Origin: Cacajao melanocephalus
Taxonomy: Eukaryota > Chordata > Mammalia > Primates > Pitheciidae
Assembly: GCA_963573385.1 (NCBI GenBank)
Contig: CAUYLG010041478.1
Coordinates: 1 to 64,000, forward strand
DNA: 64,000 nucleotides
Direction of reading: 5' to 3'
A program made the translations under genes and the position numbers. The notes below the pieces were generated by a model. The model saw only the letters and a program-made list of their open reading frames with translations, did no database searches and was not told the DNA's origin. Below, piece after piece: positions 1-12,734 of the stretch; the stretch's first letter is position 1; each line of letters begins with the position of its first letter.

Positions 1-253
1 GCTGGAGTGCAGTAGCGCAATCTCAGCTCCCTGCAACCTCTGCCTCCTGGGCTTAAGCAATTCTCCTGCCTTAGCCCCTGGAGTAGCTGGGATTACAGGT
101 GTGTGTCACCACACCCAGCTAATTTTTGTATTTTTAGTAGATACGGGGTTTCACCATGTTGGCCAGGCTAGTCTCGAACTCCTGACCTCAAATGATCCAC
201 TTGCCTCGGCCTCCCAAAGTTCTGATTACAAGCATGAGCCACAGCACCCGGCC
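1..253 (-). mobile_element. Alu SINE, antisense, cut by window edge
   Basis: The plus strand reads as the reverse complement of Alu: the right-arm promoter-like region, the diagnostic 'ccaaagt...gattaca' block, and a terminal '...cacccggcc' that is the Alu 5' end. The poly(A) side lies outside the window. Short ORFs here are the usual Alu antisense ORFs and do not indicate a gene. Confidence 0.95.
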
Positions 254-557
254 AGGATTCATTCTTATTTACTCATTTACTTAACTAACATTTACTAAAC
301 TCCTGTAATATGCCAGGAGCTAATCTAGATGCTGAACAAAACAGGCAAGACCTGGGCCCTTGTGGAATGGAAATAGCTAAAGGTCGGGCAAATACACTCT
401 GGCTTCCTTTCTACCACATCACAGATTTTTGGAGTTTAGAAAGACTGAATTGCCCTTTGCAGAACTTCAGTGAAAATGCTGGGTTTTCCTAAGAACAGGT
501 ATATGGAGTAAAATCCTAGGCTGTGTCTCATAGACTCTGCCTGCCAAAGCTTAGCAT
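254..557. other. Unassigned spacer
   Basis: I recognise no repeat or gene in this stretch between the first Alu and the pyrimidine tract. Confidence 0.4.
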
Positions 558-713
558 GCCTCTCTTTTTCCCTCCTTCCCTTCCTCTTTCTCTCCTTTCT
601 CCCTTCCTTCCTCCTTTCCTCCCTCCCTCCTTCCCTGTCATCCTTCCTCCCTTCCTTTTCCTCTCTCTCTTTCTCTCTTTTTTCTCTTACCTGCCCCCTT
701 TCTTTTTTTCCCC
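558..713. repeat. Polypyrimidine (C/T-rich) low-complexity tract
   Basis: About 150 bases almost entirely of C and T, built from irregular ccctt, cttcc and tttct blocks and ending in runs of T and C. ORFs on either strand here (Lys/Arg/Glu-rich or Pro/Leu/Phe-rich) are composition artefacts. Confidence 0.9.
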
Positions 714-728
714 CCCAATCACACCTAA

Positions 729-2317
<1,589 letters not shown>

Positions 2318-2405
2318 TCCTCCCTCCCCCTCTCCTCCCATCCTTCCTTCCTTCCTTCCTTCCTTCCTTCCTTCCTTCCTTCTTTTTCTTTTCTTCCTTT
2401 CTTTC
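2318..2405. repeat. (CCTT)n microsatellite in a pyrimidine tract
   Basis: About eleven uninterrupted CCTT units lie at roughly 2339-2382, flanked by imperfect C/T-rich sequence. This is a likely length-polymorphic tetranucleotide STR. Confidence 0.93.
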
Positions 2406-2629
2406 AATCTCCCAAACTCATGAGACTGCAGAAAAAACTTATAACATAAAATGCTAATCAACAGTCTGCCAGACTAACGTTCCTTAGAAAACAGCTCACA
2501 AGGTACTGCTGTGAACAGATCATTAATTGAATGGAGATTAATGATCTATTGTGTCCTCCTCATTTCAGAAGAATGTTCTGGACCTATGTTCTCACCTTTA
2601 CTTCTTAATGGAGAGCTGCATGGGGGAAG

Positions 2630-2752
2630 TGCATTGGTTCCAGGCCCAGCTTGGTCACTAAATCACTGCTGGGTCTCATCTCTTCAACTCTACAATGGGA
2701 GTTTGGAATGAGATGTTCTTCAATGTCCCTTCAGTTCTAATCATGTTCTACA
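2630..2752 (+). mobile_element. MIR SINE fragment
   Basis: Matches the MIR 3' half by eye: 'ctcatctcttcaactc', a 'tacaatggga' block and 'tcccttcagttcta'. Diverged and truncated. Confidence 0.55.
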
Positions 2753-2758
2753 TTAATT

Positions 2759-2790
2759 GGTACACACACACACATGTGCATACACACTTA
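2759..2790. repeat. Short CA-rich repeat
   Basis: Interrupted (AC)n run, 'acacacacacacatgtgcat' followed by more CA. Confidence 0.7.
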
Positions 2791-2811
2791 CTCCACTGTA
2801 ACCACATATAA

Positions 2812-3165
2812 AGGTATAAGTGAAATTGTGTCCCTCATCCCCCAAAACACCTGTTTGTTGAAGTTCCAACCCCCAGTACCTCAGAATGTGACTTTATTTG
2901 GAGATAGGGCCTTAAATGGGTAATTAAGTTAAAATGAGCCCTTTAAAGTAGGGCTGTAATGGAATATGACTGGTGTCTTTTTAAGTGGAGGAAGAGACGT
3001 CAGTGGTGCATGTGAAGACAGAGAGAGGACACCATCTGCAAGTCAAGGAGAGAGGCCTTGGAAGGAACCCACCCAGCCAATGCCTTGACCTCGGTCTTCC
3101 AGCTTCCAAAACTATGAGAAATACATTTATGTTATTTAAGCTGTGAGGTCTGGTATTTTGTGTGT
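2812..3165 (+). mobile_element. MLT1-type LTR (MaLR/ERVL class)
   Basis: Carries the MLT1 landmarks in order: 'gtgtccctcatccccc', 'ccccagtacctcagaatgtg', 'tatttggagatagggcct', 'atatgactggtgtc', 'ggagagaggcctt', and a terminal part with 'cttccaaaactatgagaa' and 'ttatttaagctg'. Solo LTR, diverged at its 3' edge. MaLRs are ancient non-autonomous LTR elements. The exact subfamily (A, B or C) is not resolved. Confidence 0.82.
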
Positions 3166-3474
3166 TGCAAATATGTTCGTCTCTGTCAAGGAAGATCCGC
3201 ACTGATGCTCTCATCCCAGCTGTGTGTGCAACATGGCAGAAACTGAAGGTTTGTCTAGAAGACCCAGACTTGGATCCAAATGGCGCAGCTGGAATAATTT
3301 CCTTCAGATACCAAGATAATCCATATCGATGTCGCCTAGGGCTGTCCTTTAACTACAACCACATGGCATGTCTTTATTTTCTTGAAATCTGCAGTAGAAC
3401 AAGCCTCATGCTGGAGAAGGCACAGCTAACTTGGACTTCTCCCCTTAGCTAAGACTCATGAAGATATAGAAAGT
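3166..3474. other. Unassigned spacer
   Basis: No recognised repeat. The ORF at 3162-3452 has no visible domain and a mixed composition, so I do not call it a gene. Confidence 0.4.
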
Positions 3475-3620
3475 TCTACAAGTATTTACTGAGCACTCAT
3501 GATGCGCTGGGACTGACACAAGACACAGGATAAATAAAGCTGGGGCCTCCTGCCCCTGGAGAACTTACAAGTGAAGGATGATGGACACGTATAAGCAGCT
3601 CCACTGTAAGCCAGATGGTG
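3475..3620 (-). mobile_element. L2 LINE 3' end fragment, antisense
   Basis: 'gtatttactgagcactcat' followed by 'ggagaacttacaagtg' and 'atggacacgtataa' matches the reverse complement of the L2 3' end, where the consensus has a 'tatttattgagcacctac' block. Probably one insertion with the L2 pieces at 4395-4578 and 4988-5505. Confidence 0.6.
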
Positions 3621-3824
3621 TTTTGCTCAAGAAACTAAATGCTATGGAAGTTGTAACTGTGAGGAATTATATTTTGTTACAAATAAAAGGAGTCCTAGGG
3701 AAAAGTGACCTAAACAAGTAAGGACTTTATTTTTCTTCTATAACTAGAATTCCAGAAGTTCACGGTTGCTGGTGTTGCTTCAAGGCTTCAAAGATGTTAG
3801 GGTCAACGTCTTTGCCACAACTTT

Positions 3825-4010
3825 TCCCCAAGCCTTATTAAGATATAATTGACAAATAAAAATGGTATAGACTGACAGTATACAATGTGATATCTCCACA
3901 TATGCATACATAGTGAAATGATTCGATCAAGGTGATTAACATCTCCAGCACCTCCATACTTATTTTTATGTGGTGACAACATTTAAGATCTGCAACAATC
4001 TTGATGGTCC
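3825..4010 (-). mobile_element. L1M LINE 3' UTR fragment, antisense
   Basis: 'ttattaagatataattgaca', 'atacaatgtgatat', 'gaaatgattcgatcaaggtg' and 'acatttaagatctgcaac' are typical of the reverse complement of old L1M 3' UTRs. It lies between antisense L2 pieces. Confidence 0.7.
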
Positions 4011-4394
4011 CTCATGGTTTCAAAGTGGCTACTCTGGCCACTGTGTCTATTAGGGAGATTAAAAAAAAAAAGAAAGGAAGGAGAAAAAGAGCAAAACGCA
4101 GACCAATGCCAGCTGCATCTGCAGCCCATTTTACAGGCTTTCGAGAATCCCACCCACCCTCTTCCATTAACATCTCACTGGCCAGAACAGTGCTCCATGA
4201 CCTCTGGGCCTAGAGAGAGGCTGAGAAATGCACTTTTTTCACCTAGGCACTTTGCTGCTCATCCTTCCAACAAGAGTAAGAAGGAGAAGTAGAGGGAGAA
4301 TACACTTGCGGTAGGCAGCACAAACGAAGAGCAAGAAGAGGTGCGTTCACCTGCCATGGCCCATTCCGTGTTGTTAGAGGATGTAGGGTGTGAG

Positions 4395-4578
4395 CTGGAT
4401 CCACAGGCAGACAGCGTGGAAAGAGCAGTCTATGCAGAGGCATCGTCACCACAAAGACAGAAGGTTCAAGACTACAGATAACATAAGAACCACCAACGCT
4501 AGGGCCTAGCGTGTATGGGCAGTGAGAGAAAGTACCAGAAGATCAGTTAGAACATGCAGATGGGGGCTAACTGGTGAG
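4395..4578 (-). mobile_element. L2 LINE fragment, antisense
   Basis: Diverged match to antisense L2 ('agagcagtctatgcagaggc...aaagacagaaggttc'), ending where the MLT1 LTR begins. L2 resumes on the far side of that LTR, as expected for an L2 that was already present. Confidence 0.5.
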
Positions 4579-4987
4579 TTTACTAGTTTTCTAGGGCTGC
4601 CATAACAAAAACCACAGCCTGGGTGGCTTAAATACCACATTTATTTCCTCACAGTTCTGCAGGTTAGAAGTCCAAAGTCAAGGTGTCAGCACGGTTGCTT
4701 TCTCCTGAGGCCTCTCCCTTGGCTTGCACAAGCCTGTCATCACTGCATCCTCACATGGTCATTCTTCTGTGCGCACACATCTCTCTGCATGTCCAAGTTT
4801 CCTCTTCTTATAAGGATACCAGTGACATTGGATCAGGGTCCACCCTAATGGCCTCAGTGTAATTTAACCACCTCTCTAAAGGTCCTATCTTCAAATATGG
4901 TTGCATTCTGAGGCATTAGGGTTAGGCCTTCAACATAGGAATTTGGGGGTGGGAGGGCAAGACACGGACAGAATTCAACCTGTAACA
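4575..4987 (-). mobile_element. MLT1-type LTR, antisense, full length
   Basis: Begins '...ctagggctgccataacaaaa' and ends '...aattcaacctgtaaca', the two ends of an MLT1 LTR in reverse. Internal blocks 'cacagttctgcaggttag', 'tcttcttataaggatacc' and 'gcattctgaggcatt' agree. Inserted into antisense L2. Confidence 0.85.
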
Positions 4988-5505
4988 GAGAGAATCTTAA
5001 AATCTAGGGCAAGGAGTTTGCGTTTTGTTCTGTATGCAAGAGGAAGACATCAGACGTTTTGAGCAGGGAGAAACATTATTAGAGTGATTATTTTTTAGCA
5101 AGCTAATCCTTTGCTCCCATTGCGTAGGATGCATTAGCAGCACGGAAACCCAAGGGTAACCATTGCTTTAGTGTAGGCAAATGATGATCTGAATTAGGAC
5201 AGTAGCAATAGAAATGCAAATAGGAAATGGAGTGGGAGATAAATTCAAGAGACACTGTGGGGGTAGAATAACTAGGACTTGCTGACTAATTAGAGGTGCA
5301 GGTGAGGGAAGAGCTGGAGGCAATCCTGAGGTTCTTGAGGCCAGGCAATGGAGTGGGCGGGGGTGGCATTCACTGACATAGCATGAAGTGGAGGAGGCCA
5401 AGTTCAGTTTAGGACATGACCATGCTTATAAGATGGGCATATGGCACTAGGTTGGAGTGATCACAAAAGCAGCTGGAAATATGGGTCCAGAGCTTGGACA
5501 TCACC
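4988..5505 (-). mobile_element. L2 LINE internal fragment, antisense
   Basis: Landmarks of antisense L2 occur in order: 'gtttgcgttttgttct', 'ttttgagcagggag', 'atagaatttgctga'-like 'aggacttgctgactaa', 'caatcctgaggttcttgagg' and 'agttcagtttaggacatg'. The corresponding L2 sense strand encodes part of the reverse transcriptase, but no reading frame survives. Confidence 0.65.
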
Positions 5506-7257
5506 AAGAGCCTTATTTTAAACAACAGGCTGGCCTAAGCAAGGTTTTGAGTAGGAAAATTTGTCCCTGATGTCTTTCCACCTCCTGTCATGTACCCTCT
5601 GCAATCCTTGGGTCCTAGGCCCATGTGCTCCCAAATTGCACCCCCTCCTCTTCCTGAATGCAAATGCCCCTGCACTCTGTCGAGCTCCATAGGTTCTGAG
5701 TCATGGAGAAGGAAGAGAGAATGATATCTCCCCAAGGAAAGCCCGGTGCCTTTCAGGCAGTGTCAGGAGGAAGAGGAATCTCAGCTCATGGCTGGGAGGC
5801 ATTTTCACAGTCGGTGCCTTTTCCTGCTGCTCCTGAAATCACGCAATGCCTCTCAGCCTTCTCAGAGGATTCTGAACCCAGAAATCAGACTTTGACCATC
5901 TGCTTTTGGCTGCTTCTGAGAAAAAGGCCTTAAACCTTCAGATTTGTATTTGAAAGTGAAGAATGCATACCATGGATTTATATGTGTCAAATGGGTTTGG
6001 TTCATACTTGTCAACTTCAAGTTCCTGAAGCAGTAGATTGCCAAGCAGCCCTGTGCCCTGGGGAAAGATCATCAATGCAACCGTGCCTCTAACAACATTG
6101 AATCTGAGTTATCTTTCTGTTTGCAGCTGAAGAGTTCTCTAGAATGGTTTTCTTACAGTTTTAGGTGTGGGTCAATGTCTGTCAAATTTTGAGTGGCACT
6201 AAAGCTCCATAAGGAAATGGATACCTTTCCGTTTCAAGCATGCCAAGCTTGAAACGTTCTCACCCAAATACAAATTCTCTGTTTCCCAGGCATCTTTTCT
6301 GGGCTCTATTTCCTTTGGATAGTGTGGCACGGATCAGTCCCTTGGCTGGCCCCCAATTCTGGGATTTGTCATTGCAGCAGGAAGGCCAGCCTGCAGCTTC
6401 TTCAAGTTTTCTCATCACTCTCACCTTGCCTTGAGAATATAGGTGGTGGCATTTGTGGATGCATCTGTGGGACACAGTCACCTATATTCTCCTGTGGATG
6501 CCCCCAAGGGATGGGCCTACTCGAAATCTGTTGTCCCTGTGCAGGCACTAGCTCTGAACTTGGGCACACAGACACAGAAAGGGAGGGAAAGAAGAAACAG
6601 TAAAAGAACAAGCCCTGAGTCAGCAAAGGGAGACTCAGTATAATTGATTGTTGCTGCCCAGGACCTCTTTGGCCTTCACTCCCTGGGAGGAAAAGGCATT
6701 ATGCACCCCTCAGGTGCACAGGGCAACCCAGACGCAACCCTGAGGACTGTGAAGGAGACAGAGGTAGCCCTGCACCTCTTTCTTTTTCTCTCACAAACTG
6801 CATTTCTGACATTCTTCACCCCACAGCCAGTGGGAGTGACGGCTTCTTTTATCACTTGCAGTCTGACCTGCTGGCTGAAGATCTGAACTTGCAAGCTCAT
6901 TTCTTTTCAGCTGTGGGTTGTTCACAGTGAAATAATACCAACCGCCTGCTGAATTTCCGGTGATCATCGGCCACTGGGCCTTCAGGATGCTCCCCCTAGC
7001 CAGCCAGCTCAGGGTCTCAGTCCTCTTTTTGCTGATTTCAAATAATGTTCCAGCAGCTTGGAATCATTGCTTTCCCCCTTTCTATTCAGGTTTGGGTGAG
7101 GCATTTATGAGTAGACAGCCCGACCCCTATTAGTTAGAATGAGAAAATCCCAGGGCTGTCAAGCTCAGATTTGATGCTGAATTAATTCAAGTTTTTGCTT
7201 TTTTTATGGATAACATGATTCTGGAAAAAAGATCATTACATTCTCAATCTCTGCTCT
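5506..7257. other. Unassigned stretch
   Basis: No gene or clear repeat recognised over about 1.7 kb. Overlapping ORFs of 60-93 codons on both strands between 6240 and 6900 show no family motif and no shared frame. Sequence of ordinary complexity. Confidence 0.4.
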
Positions 7258-7455
7258 TTTCAATACAGTCACAATTAGCCTCATGTGGTAATTTAAATTT
7301 GGATTAAAATTACATAAAATTGAAATTTAATTCTTCAGTCATACTGGCCACATTTCAAGTACTCAACGGCCAGATGTGGCTAGCAGCTACCATGTTGAAC
7401 AAGCAGACGTAGAACATTTTCATCTTCACAGAAAGTTCTATTAGACAGCATCGAT
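7258..7455 (-). mobile_element. hAT-Charlie non-autonomous element (MER33-like)
   Basis: Contains 'cctcatgtggtaatttaaat', 'ttcttcagtcatactggcca', 'catttcaagtactcaacggc', 'atgtggctagcagctacca' and the end 'agaaagttctattagacagc'. This layout, with the 'ctattggacagc' terminus, is that of small hAT-Charlie elements. The name MER33 is from memory and tentative; the orientation sign is arbitrary. Confidence 0.7.
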
Positions 7456-7900
7456 CCCACAATTCCATTTCTGACCTTTGACTATGAAATGCACTGCTTC
7501 TTGGTCCTATTACCCTTATACCAAATACTTGGATTTCATCTGATAACAACAGATCACTGGTGGCAGAATACATCTAATGTTCATTACTGTTACATTGCTG
7601 TTATCATGATGATTTATAATTATAGAATATCTGCCAGGTTTTTAACTGATTTCTTTCCTTATTATTTCATGGATATAATTTGCTAGTGTGAATTGATAGC
7701 TTTTATGGAATTCCCAAGGTTACCCTGCTTCTCCAACAGCTTCCCCGTTCCTGACATTGATTCATTTATTCTTCATTCATTCCCTAGATGCTTCTGGAGG
7801 GTGGGTTCCCCGTGCTTAGATGAGGGTGACATTTGTGAATGCACCTGTGGGACACAGTTGCTTATATTGTGGTGTGAAGTATAGACACTAACATTATATT

Positions 7901-7940
7901 TCTGGTGTCCACTATGCAGCTCTGGTGTCCACTACGCAGC
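7901..7940. repeat. 20-bp direct tandem duplication
   Basis: Two adjacent copies of 'tctggtgtccactaygcagc' differ at one position (t/c). They sit at the edge of a MIR element. Confidence 0.9.
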
Positions 7941-8075
7941 TCTATCACTTTCTATCTCTGTCCCTCATTTTCTCATCTGTAAAATAAGGATAATCACATA
8001 TGGAGCTCTCGAGGTTATGAAGATTAAATGAGCTAAAACATGCACAGTTCTTACACAGAAGATGTTGTCTACTAG
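7941..8075 (+). mobile_element. MIR SINE fragment
   Basis: 'ctctgtccctcattttctca', 'tctgtaaaataaggataat' and 'gaagattaaatgagctaaaa' are the MIR core and 3' half. Confidence 0.8.
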
Positions 8076-9210
8076 ATAGTCTAATATATTATTTTAATAA
8101 TCAGCCTGTTCAATTTCATTATTGTTGATACAGGGTGATATTTTAAGTCCAATTATTTTCTGGCCAATCATTCTACAAAAGAAATGAGGATCCAGGGCGG
8201 GAATTGTGGTTAGTGTGAATACGTAGCTTCTTGCCAGAACAATCATTTCAACAGTTCCTGCAGCGTGGTGAAATTTCCTGTTCTTTGTTTTGCTGCTTTC
8301 TCTCTGTGGATAAAAACTATGAGTAAGCTGAATAGTACTAGCAAGCAAGCAAATAAGAAATTCGATTCTGAAAATGCTTGTTCTTCTTTTACAGAAGAAC
8401 AGAGTCTGTTTTTAGTTCCTGAGGCAGAGCTGGGTTTTTGTTGTTGTTGTTGTTTGCTTTGGTTTTTTTGTTTTTTGTTTGTTTTTTAAAGAACAAAGCC
8501 TGTTCTAGAATACCCACCCAGCGTGAAGATGATTGAGTCCACCTGGCCCCCACTATCTCATTCACATCTTTCCAATGAGTGACTTCACTGGAACAAGAAT
8601 AAAATCCATAATGAAAAATAACACCATCTTTCTCCCCTCTGAACACTTTTAATTTAGTAGAAATTGAAAGAATTCAAAGCAGTTAAAGCATTAGATTATT
8701 TCTGGAGCCTATATCATCTATGGCAGGAAGTCAGTGTGAACAGAATGAGTCTACATTTAGGAAATACTTTGGTGCATCAAGGTTACCTTCACTTCTACAG
8801 TCTGGCTTCTGCTCCACCTGTCTTGGTGAAATGACTCTTTCTGTGACTTTCCCAGGAAGCTGACTGTTCATTAGCCCTGTTTAGCACTGCTAAACCCCTT
8901 AATCTTTCTTGAAAATTTATTTCCAATATTCACTGCTTTGTTTCTGGGCCTGGCTGTTAGAAGTATCTGCATTGAAGAGGCTTTCCTATTGAAATTTAAT
9001 AGTGTCTCAGAAAAAGACCTTGATAGCATGATATTTGCATTTTTGGATACTGTGAAGCTGAGAAAGTTACCTACAGTGATAACTTACACAATAAAAAACA
9101 ATAAGAATTCAGCAGATTGGAACAATGGATCAATTGCAAAATCTTCATCTTTGGTGTTGCTAAAACAATATCCAGATTGAGGACAGAGAAAAAAAGAACT
9201 AGGTTACAAG
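8076..9210. other. Unassigned stretch with a T/G-rich run
   Basis: No repeat family or gene recognised apart from the low-complexity (TTG)n/(GTTT)n run at 8434-8487. The ORFs are short and lack motifs. Confidence 0.4.
8434..8487. repeat. (TTG)n / T-rich low-complexity run
   Basis: 'ttttgttgttgttgttg' followed by runs of T broken by single G. Confidence 0.85.
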
Positions 9211-9223
9211 CAATGTAAGATGT
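9211..9223. repeat. Target-site duplication, left copy (13 bp)
   Basis: 'caatgtaagatgt' is repeated exactly at 11104-11116 and brackets the 5'-inverted L1 between them. Confidence 0.9.
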
Positions 9224-9323
9224 CTTTTGTTTTTTTGATAATAGCCACCCTGATAGCCATGAGGTGATATCTTATGGTTTTGATTGACATTTCTCTGATG
9301 GTTAGTTGATTAGTGAATTAAGC

Positions 9324-9620
9324 TTTTTTTTTTTTTGAGGCAGAGTCTTGCTCTGTTGCCAAAGCTGGAGTGCAGTGGCGTAATATCTTAGCTCACTACA
9401 ACCTCTGCTTCCCAGGTTTAAGCAATTCTTCTGCCTCAGCCTCCTGAGTAGCTGGGGTTATAGGCGTCTGCCACCACACTCAGCTAATTTTTGTATTTTT
9501 AGTAGAGATGGAGTTTTGCAAATTTGGCCAGGCTGGTCTCAAACTCCTGACCTCAGGTGATCCACCAGCCTCAGCCCCCCAAAGTGCTGGGATTATAGGC
9601 ATGAGCCACTGTGCCCTACC
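9324..9620 (-). mobile_element. Alu SINE, antisense, inside inverted L1 limb
   Basis: A poly-T tail is followed by 'gaggcagagtcttgctctgt' and ends 'gccactgtgccctacc'. The flanks 'ttaagc' and 'caagca' suggest a degraded target duplication. L1 sequence continues on both sides. Confidence 0.95.
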
Positions 9621-9970
9621 AAGCATTTTTTCATATAGCTGCTGGCATTCCTATGTCTTCTTTGGAGAAATGCCTACTCAAGTCCTTGGCCTGTTTTTTA
9701 ATCAAATTGTTCATTTTTCTTTTTTTACCATTGTGTTATAGGAGTTCCTTATGTATTTTGGATATTAACTACTTTTCAGACATGTGACTTGCAAATATTT
9801 TCTTACATTCTGTAGGTTGCTTTTTCACTCTGTTGATTGTTTTCTTTGCTGTGCAAAAGCTTTTAGTTTGATGTAGTCCCACTTATTTATTTTTGTTTCT
9901 GTTGCCTGTGATTTTGGTGTTACATCCGTGAAATCAATGCCAAGATCAATGTCATAAAGCTTTTCTCCTG

Positions 9971-9996
9971 TTTTTTTTTTTTTTTTTTTTTTTTTT
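9971..9996. repeat. Poly(T) run of 26
   Basis: Uninterrupted T tract within the inverted L1 limb, much longer than the L1 consensus is expected to carry there. Confidence 0.9.
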
Positions 9997-10371
9997 CCCT
10001 AGGAGTTTTACAGTTTGGGGTCATACATTTAAGTCATCATTGATCCATTTTGAGTTGATTTGTGTGTATGGCATAAGGGTCCAATTTCATTCTTTCAAAT
10101 GTGGATATTCAGTTTTCCCAACACCATTTGTTGAAGAGACAAAAGACAAGTGTTGGCGAGGATGTGAAAAAATTGGAATCCTTGCACACTGCTAGCGAGA
10201 ATGCAAAATGGTGCAGCTGCTATAGAAAACAGTATGAAGGTTCCTCAAAAAATTAAAAATAGAGCCACCATATGATCCAGCAATCCCACTTCTGGGTATT
10301 TATCCAAAAAAAAATTGAACTCAGGATCTTGAAGAGATAATAGCATTGCAGCACTATTCACAATAGCCAAG

Positions 10372-10563
10372 ATGTGGAAACAACCTAAATGTCCACAAAG
10401 AGATGAACAAAGAAAATGTGATATTTACGTACAGTGGAATACTATTGCTTTTCAAAAGAAGGAAATTCTGCAATGTGTAACATGGATGAACCTTGAGGAT
10501 ATTTTGCTAAGTGAAATAAGTCAAACACAGAATGACAAATATTGCATGACCTCAGTTACATAA
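10372..10563 (+). pseudogene. L1 ORF2 C-terminal fragment
   Basis: A 63-codon open stretch in the forward limb of the 5'-inverted L1. It reads M-W-K-Q-P-K-C-P-Q-R-D-E-Q at its start and corresponds to the extreme C-terminal part of L1 ORF2p. It is detached from the reverse transcriptase and endonuclease parts, so no function is expected. Confidence 0.7.
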
Positions 10564-10586
10564 GATATTTAAAAACTGGTCACAGA

Positions 10587-10873
10587 GGTCGGGCATGGTG
10601 ACTCAAACGCCTATAATCTCAGCACCTTGGGAGGTTGAGGAGGGCAGATCATGAGGTCAGGGGTTCAAGACCAGCCTGGCCAACATGGTGAACCCTGTCC
10701 CTACTAAAAGTATAAAAAATAAGCTGGGCATGGGGTGCCTGTAATCCCAGCTACTTGGGAGGCTGAGGCAGGAGAATCACTTCAAACTGAGAAGCAGAGG
10801 TTGCAGTGAGCTGAGATCATGCTACTGTACACTAGCCTGGGCAACAAGAGCGAAAGTTCATCTCAAAAAATCA
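10587..10873 (+). mobile_element. Alu SINE, sense, inside forward L1 limb
   Basis: Begins 'ggtcgggcatggtgactca' and ends in a short A run. A perfect 10-bp duplication, 'tggtcacaga', lies at 10577-10586 and 10874-10883. The A tail is short and interrupted. Confidence 0.95.
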
Positions 10874-11103
10874 TGGTCACAGAATCAAAGAGTGACATGG
10901 TGGTTGCCAGGGGCCAAGGGATAGCAGAAGTAGAGTTACTAATCAATGGGCATAAAATTTCAGTCAAGCAAGTTGAATAAGTTCTAGAAAACTTACAGTA
11001 CATCATTGTACCTATAGCCAACAAAATAACATGTTATACACTTAAAAATGTAAGAGGGTAGATTTCATGTTAAATGTTCTTATCACAATAAAATAAAAGA
11101 GAA

Positions 11104-11116
11104 CAATGTAAGATGT
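11104..11116. repeat. Target-site duplication, right copy (13 bp)
   Basis: Exact match to 9211-9223, directly after the A-rich 3' end of the L1. Confidence 0.9.
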
Positions 11117-11639
11117 TATAAGTTTAATAAGGAAAATTTTGTCAATGAAGTTAGGGGCATGTTAAGAGGAATTTGGACTGTAAAACAAAGGAGTCCAACT
11201 CTTCTCATTGATCAAAGAGATAATGATCTATTTAATGACCATATAACATCTGGTGGAGTGCATGGAGGCACATGCTATGTGAGCAATGCCAGGCTGTCAT
11301 CTTTCTTTCTTTGATGGCCAGACCACAGTCAGAGCTTGTTGAACTCTTCTCGAGTGCGTACTTTAAGATGGGCATTGGCACAGAGAGCTCCAGGAGGGAA
11401 ATGGCCCATAACAAGGGGGTGGAAATCCACGTTGTGCTGTGTGTGGAAGCAGTTAATTAAGGGCAAGGGTGGCGCATGGTGTCAGTCCTCATATCTCCAA
11501 GGATTGTCATAGCACATTCTGATTTACTGCCTCCCCAGAATAGGAAACACTGTTGTCCACCCTGGAGGGGCCATCCCGGAGCTGGCTACCACTGCACTGT
11601 AATATTAAGGTGGAAATGAGTAGATTCTCTCCATGCCTC
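11117..11639. other. Unassigned stretch
   Basis: No family recognised. The 132-codon minus-strand ORF at 11507-11905 overlaps L2 sequence and carries no domain. Confidence 0.35.
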
Positions 11640-11775
11640 AGATGTCCTGAATTTTTCAGTAAATTTTGACTATACATTCCATGAGGGCAGAAAGTATGAC
11701 TGTCTTTTGCACCCCTAATTCCCATATCTAACAGTGCACCTGGCACATAATAAGCACTCAAATAATGATATGTGG
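11640..11775 (+). mobile_element. L2 LINE 3' end fragment
   Basis: 'cattccatgagggcagaaag', 'tgactgtcttttgcacccc' and 'cacctggcacataataagca' are the sense 3' end of L2, followed by 'ctcaaataatgat'. Confidence 0.8.
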
Positions 11776-12700
<925 letters not shown>

Positions 12701-12734
12701 GTTAAGACATTCTTAAATCCCAGCTTAGCCATCA

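Larger units (their letters stand above)
9224..11103 (+). mobile_element. L1 LINE with 5' inversion (twin-primed insertion)
   Basis: One L1 insertion in two limbs. From 9224 to about 10140 the sequence is L1 ORF2 in reverse ('atttctctgatggttag' through 'caacaccatttgttgaaga'). From about 10141 to 11103 it is L1 ORF2 3' end and 3' UTR in forward orientation ('tgttggcgaggatgtg...', 'aatactattgcttttcaaaa', ending in a short A-rich tail). The inverted limb's sense end, '...aaaaaacaaaag', meets the start of the forward limb, 'aaaagacaagtg', at the same L1 position, as twin priming predicts. A perfect 13-bp duplication flanks it. The age class resembles L1MA/L1MB by eye. Alus at 9324-9620 and 10587-10873 came later. 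Confidence 0.88.
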
